Source: Strigamia acuminata (lineage: Eukaryota; Arthropoda; Chilopoda; Geophilomorpha; Linotaeniidae). From it: a stretch of DNA of 64,000 bases. The stretch lies in NCBI GenBank assembly GCA_949358305.1, contig OX442322.1, positions 6,262,001-6,326,000 of the forward strand. The letters run 5' to 3'. The translations under genes were made by a program, and so were the position numbers. Within the stretch, counting starts at the first letter, position 1. Each line of letters starts with the position of its first letter. Below, piece by piece: positions 63,108 to 64,000 of this stretch. The notes under the pieces are model-generated. The model did not search any database. It worked only from the letters and a program-made list of their open reading frames with translations, and was not told where the DNA came from.

Positions 63108-64000
63108 AAAGCCTCAAAGTTCTGTTGGAATTGATAAAGTTTTATTCAAAACTTGAAGACTGTAATTATTTACATGTCTGACAGGTGTAGTGATTTATAA
63201 TCTCAACACCGGGGGACAAGATATTACGATATTTATTGAAATTTATATTAAAATATGAATTTGTTGCGATGAATTAAATATTCGATAGAATATGTTAATT
63301 TTTTGGTTGTATTTACATGTATTTTAACTAAAATACAGAGAATTACTTTGAAAAGTGATGTTCTCGCCTCTTCACGAGGATACGAGATTTACGAGGTGTG
63401 ATTAAACCTCGAACCCGATAATTAATAGGGAATAAAATTTCCAGGGTTCATTGCACAAAAAACACTTCGTTAAACACGTGGATACAAGTGACTTCGTCCT
63501 CTCGTCTCCTCTTCACTTTTTCGACTTGAGAATTTCGACGCTAATTCATTTAGCCAACTTCAAACACGAAACTTCCAACAGTAAGTAGTTTCGTTATTTT
63601 TCTTTGACCAAAGAATTGAAAATTGTTCGCAACAATTGATAAATTATCGGCGTCCCGATAAAAGTTAAAAAATTCACGTGTATTATAAGCGTGAATCGGC
63701 ATTAAATCACTCTGGAAGTTTAGCTATTCAGTCGAATAGTTGGGTTAAATATTAATAATGAATTATTAAGATTTAAGTATGTAGGCACTAATTATTTAAA
63801 TCAAGTCGCGGTCGAGGCTTGCATGAATTATTTAGCGATGAATTTTCGATGTAAGATATTTATTAGACTAAGTGTTAATTAATTAATACGAAAGTTATCC
63901 TTGATACTCGAAAGTTGGATTAAATAGTTTAAAGAAACTAAAAGAATTTTTCTTTTGAAAAATCAACAAGTTGCGATTTTCGATGAAAATCCCTGTCGGC
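63108..64000 (+). other. Gypsy I 3' non-coding region
   Basis: AT-rich, no ORF with a domain. A purine tract CACCGGGGGACAAGA at about 63207-63221 looks like a polypurine tract, but what follows does not match the start of the 5' LTR. Confidence 0.5.

Larger units (their letters stand above)
45255..64000 (+). mobile_element. Gypsy element I (plus strand), interrupted by H; 3' end outside the window
   Basis: Order: 1,748-bp 5' LTR, two primer-like sites, leader, gag, slippery site, pol and a tail ORF split by gypsy H at 54669. It inserted into copia J. No copy of the 5' LTR start is seen before 64000, so the 3' LTR must lie beyond the window. A second copy of its pol is at 1-679. Confidence 0.85.

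Noticed and set aside
63207-63300. Start of the 3' LTR of gypsy I after the purine tract at about 63209-63221
   Set aside because: The following bases (TATTACGATATT) do not match the 5' LTR start TGTGATGATTAC, and no copy of 45255-47002 is seen up to 64000.
1-64000. Host protein-coding gene
   Set aside because: Every long frame that shows a domain belongs to a copia, gypsy or BEL element; I find no intron-exon gene of host type.

Overview
This window is a graveyard and nursery of nested LTR retrotransposons. I see no host gene, rRNA, tRNA gene or CRISPR array. It comes from an animal genome, because a BEL/Pao element (a clade known only from metazoans) sits beside Ty1/copia and Ty3/gypsy elements. 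An arthropod is a reasonable guess from the copia primer sites, which match initiator tRNA-Met, but the species cannot be named from this sequence. I use letters A-L for the elements.

Layout. 1-679: fragment of a gypsy pol (I'), about 96% identical to element I further right. 680-3927: copia A (minus), 5' LTR plus gag-protease-integrase, lacking its 3' half. 3928-6620: copia B (plus), 3' half plus 3' LTR. 6621-16031: copia C (minus), badly deleted, its LTR split by copia D (8732-15920, minus, 480-bp LTRs, 5-bp TSD GCGCG, one nonsense codon). 16032-18740: gypsy E (minus), no LTRs, three blocks of one frame. 18741-42029: BEL/Pao element F (plus), interrupted twice. The first interruption (about 23200-30021) is gypsy K, which itself holds a solo LTR of the B family (TSD ATTTC), an inverted RNase H segment with three AT-hook motifs, and a small copia derivative L (TSD CAGAT) inside its right LTR. 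The second (31259-40058) is gypsy G (minus, TSD ATAC), whose pol carries an in-frame MITE-like insert. About 42030-45254: copia J (plus), gag and protease with a large internal deletion. 45255 to beyond the window end: gypsy I (plus; 1.75-kb 5' LTR with TATA box, two tRNA-Gln-type primer sites, intact gag and pol, and a tail ORF split by gypsy H). 54669-63040: gypsy H (minus, sister family of G, TSD ATAT), with two LTRs that differ at about one base.

How the genes work together. Each element encodes Gag (particle), protease, integrase, reverse transcriptase and RNase H. Copia elements have integrase before RT in one long frame; gypsy and BEL have RT-RNase H before integrase. The three best-preserved gypsy elements (G, H, I) separate gag from pol with a minus-1 slippery heptamer directly before the gag UAG stop (GGGAAAC in G and H, AAAAAAC in I). 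This is the cleanest regulatory signal in the window.

History. Target-site duplications give the order: E before C before B and D; F before K and G; J before I before H; L and the solo LTR landed in K. H, L and D look youngest because their LTR pairs are almost identical. Most broken frames carry single in-frame stops that look like C-to-T or G-to-A transitions. Two places (A/B and K) show adjacent pol fragments in opposite orientation, which may be real rearrangements or assembly errors.
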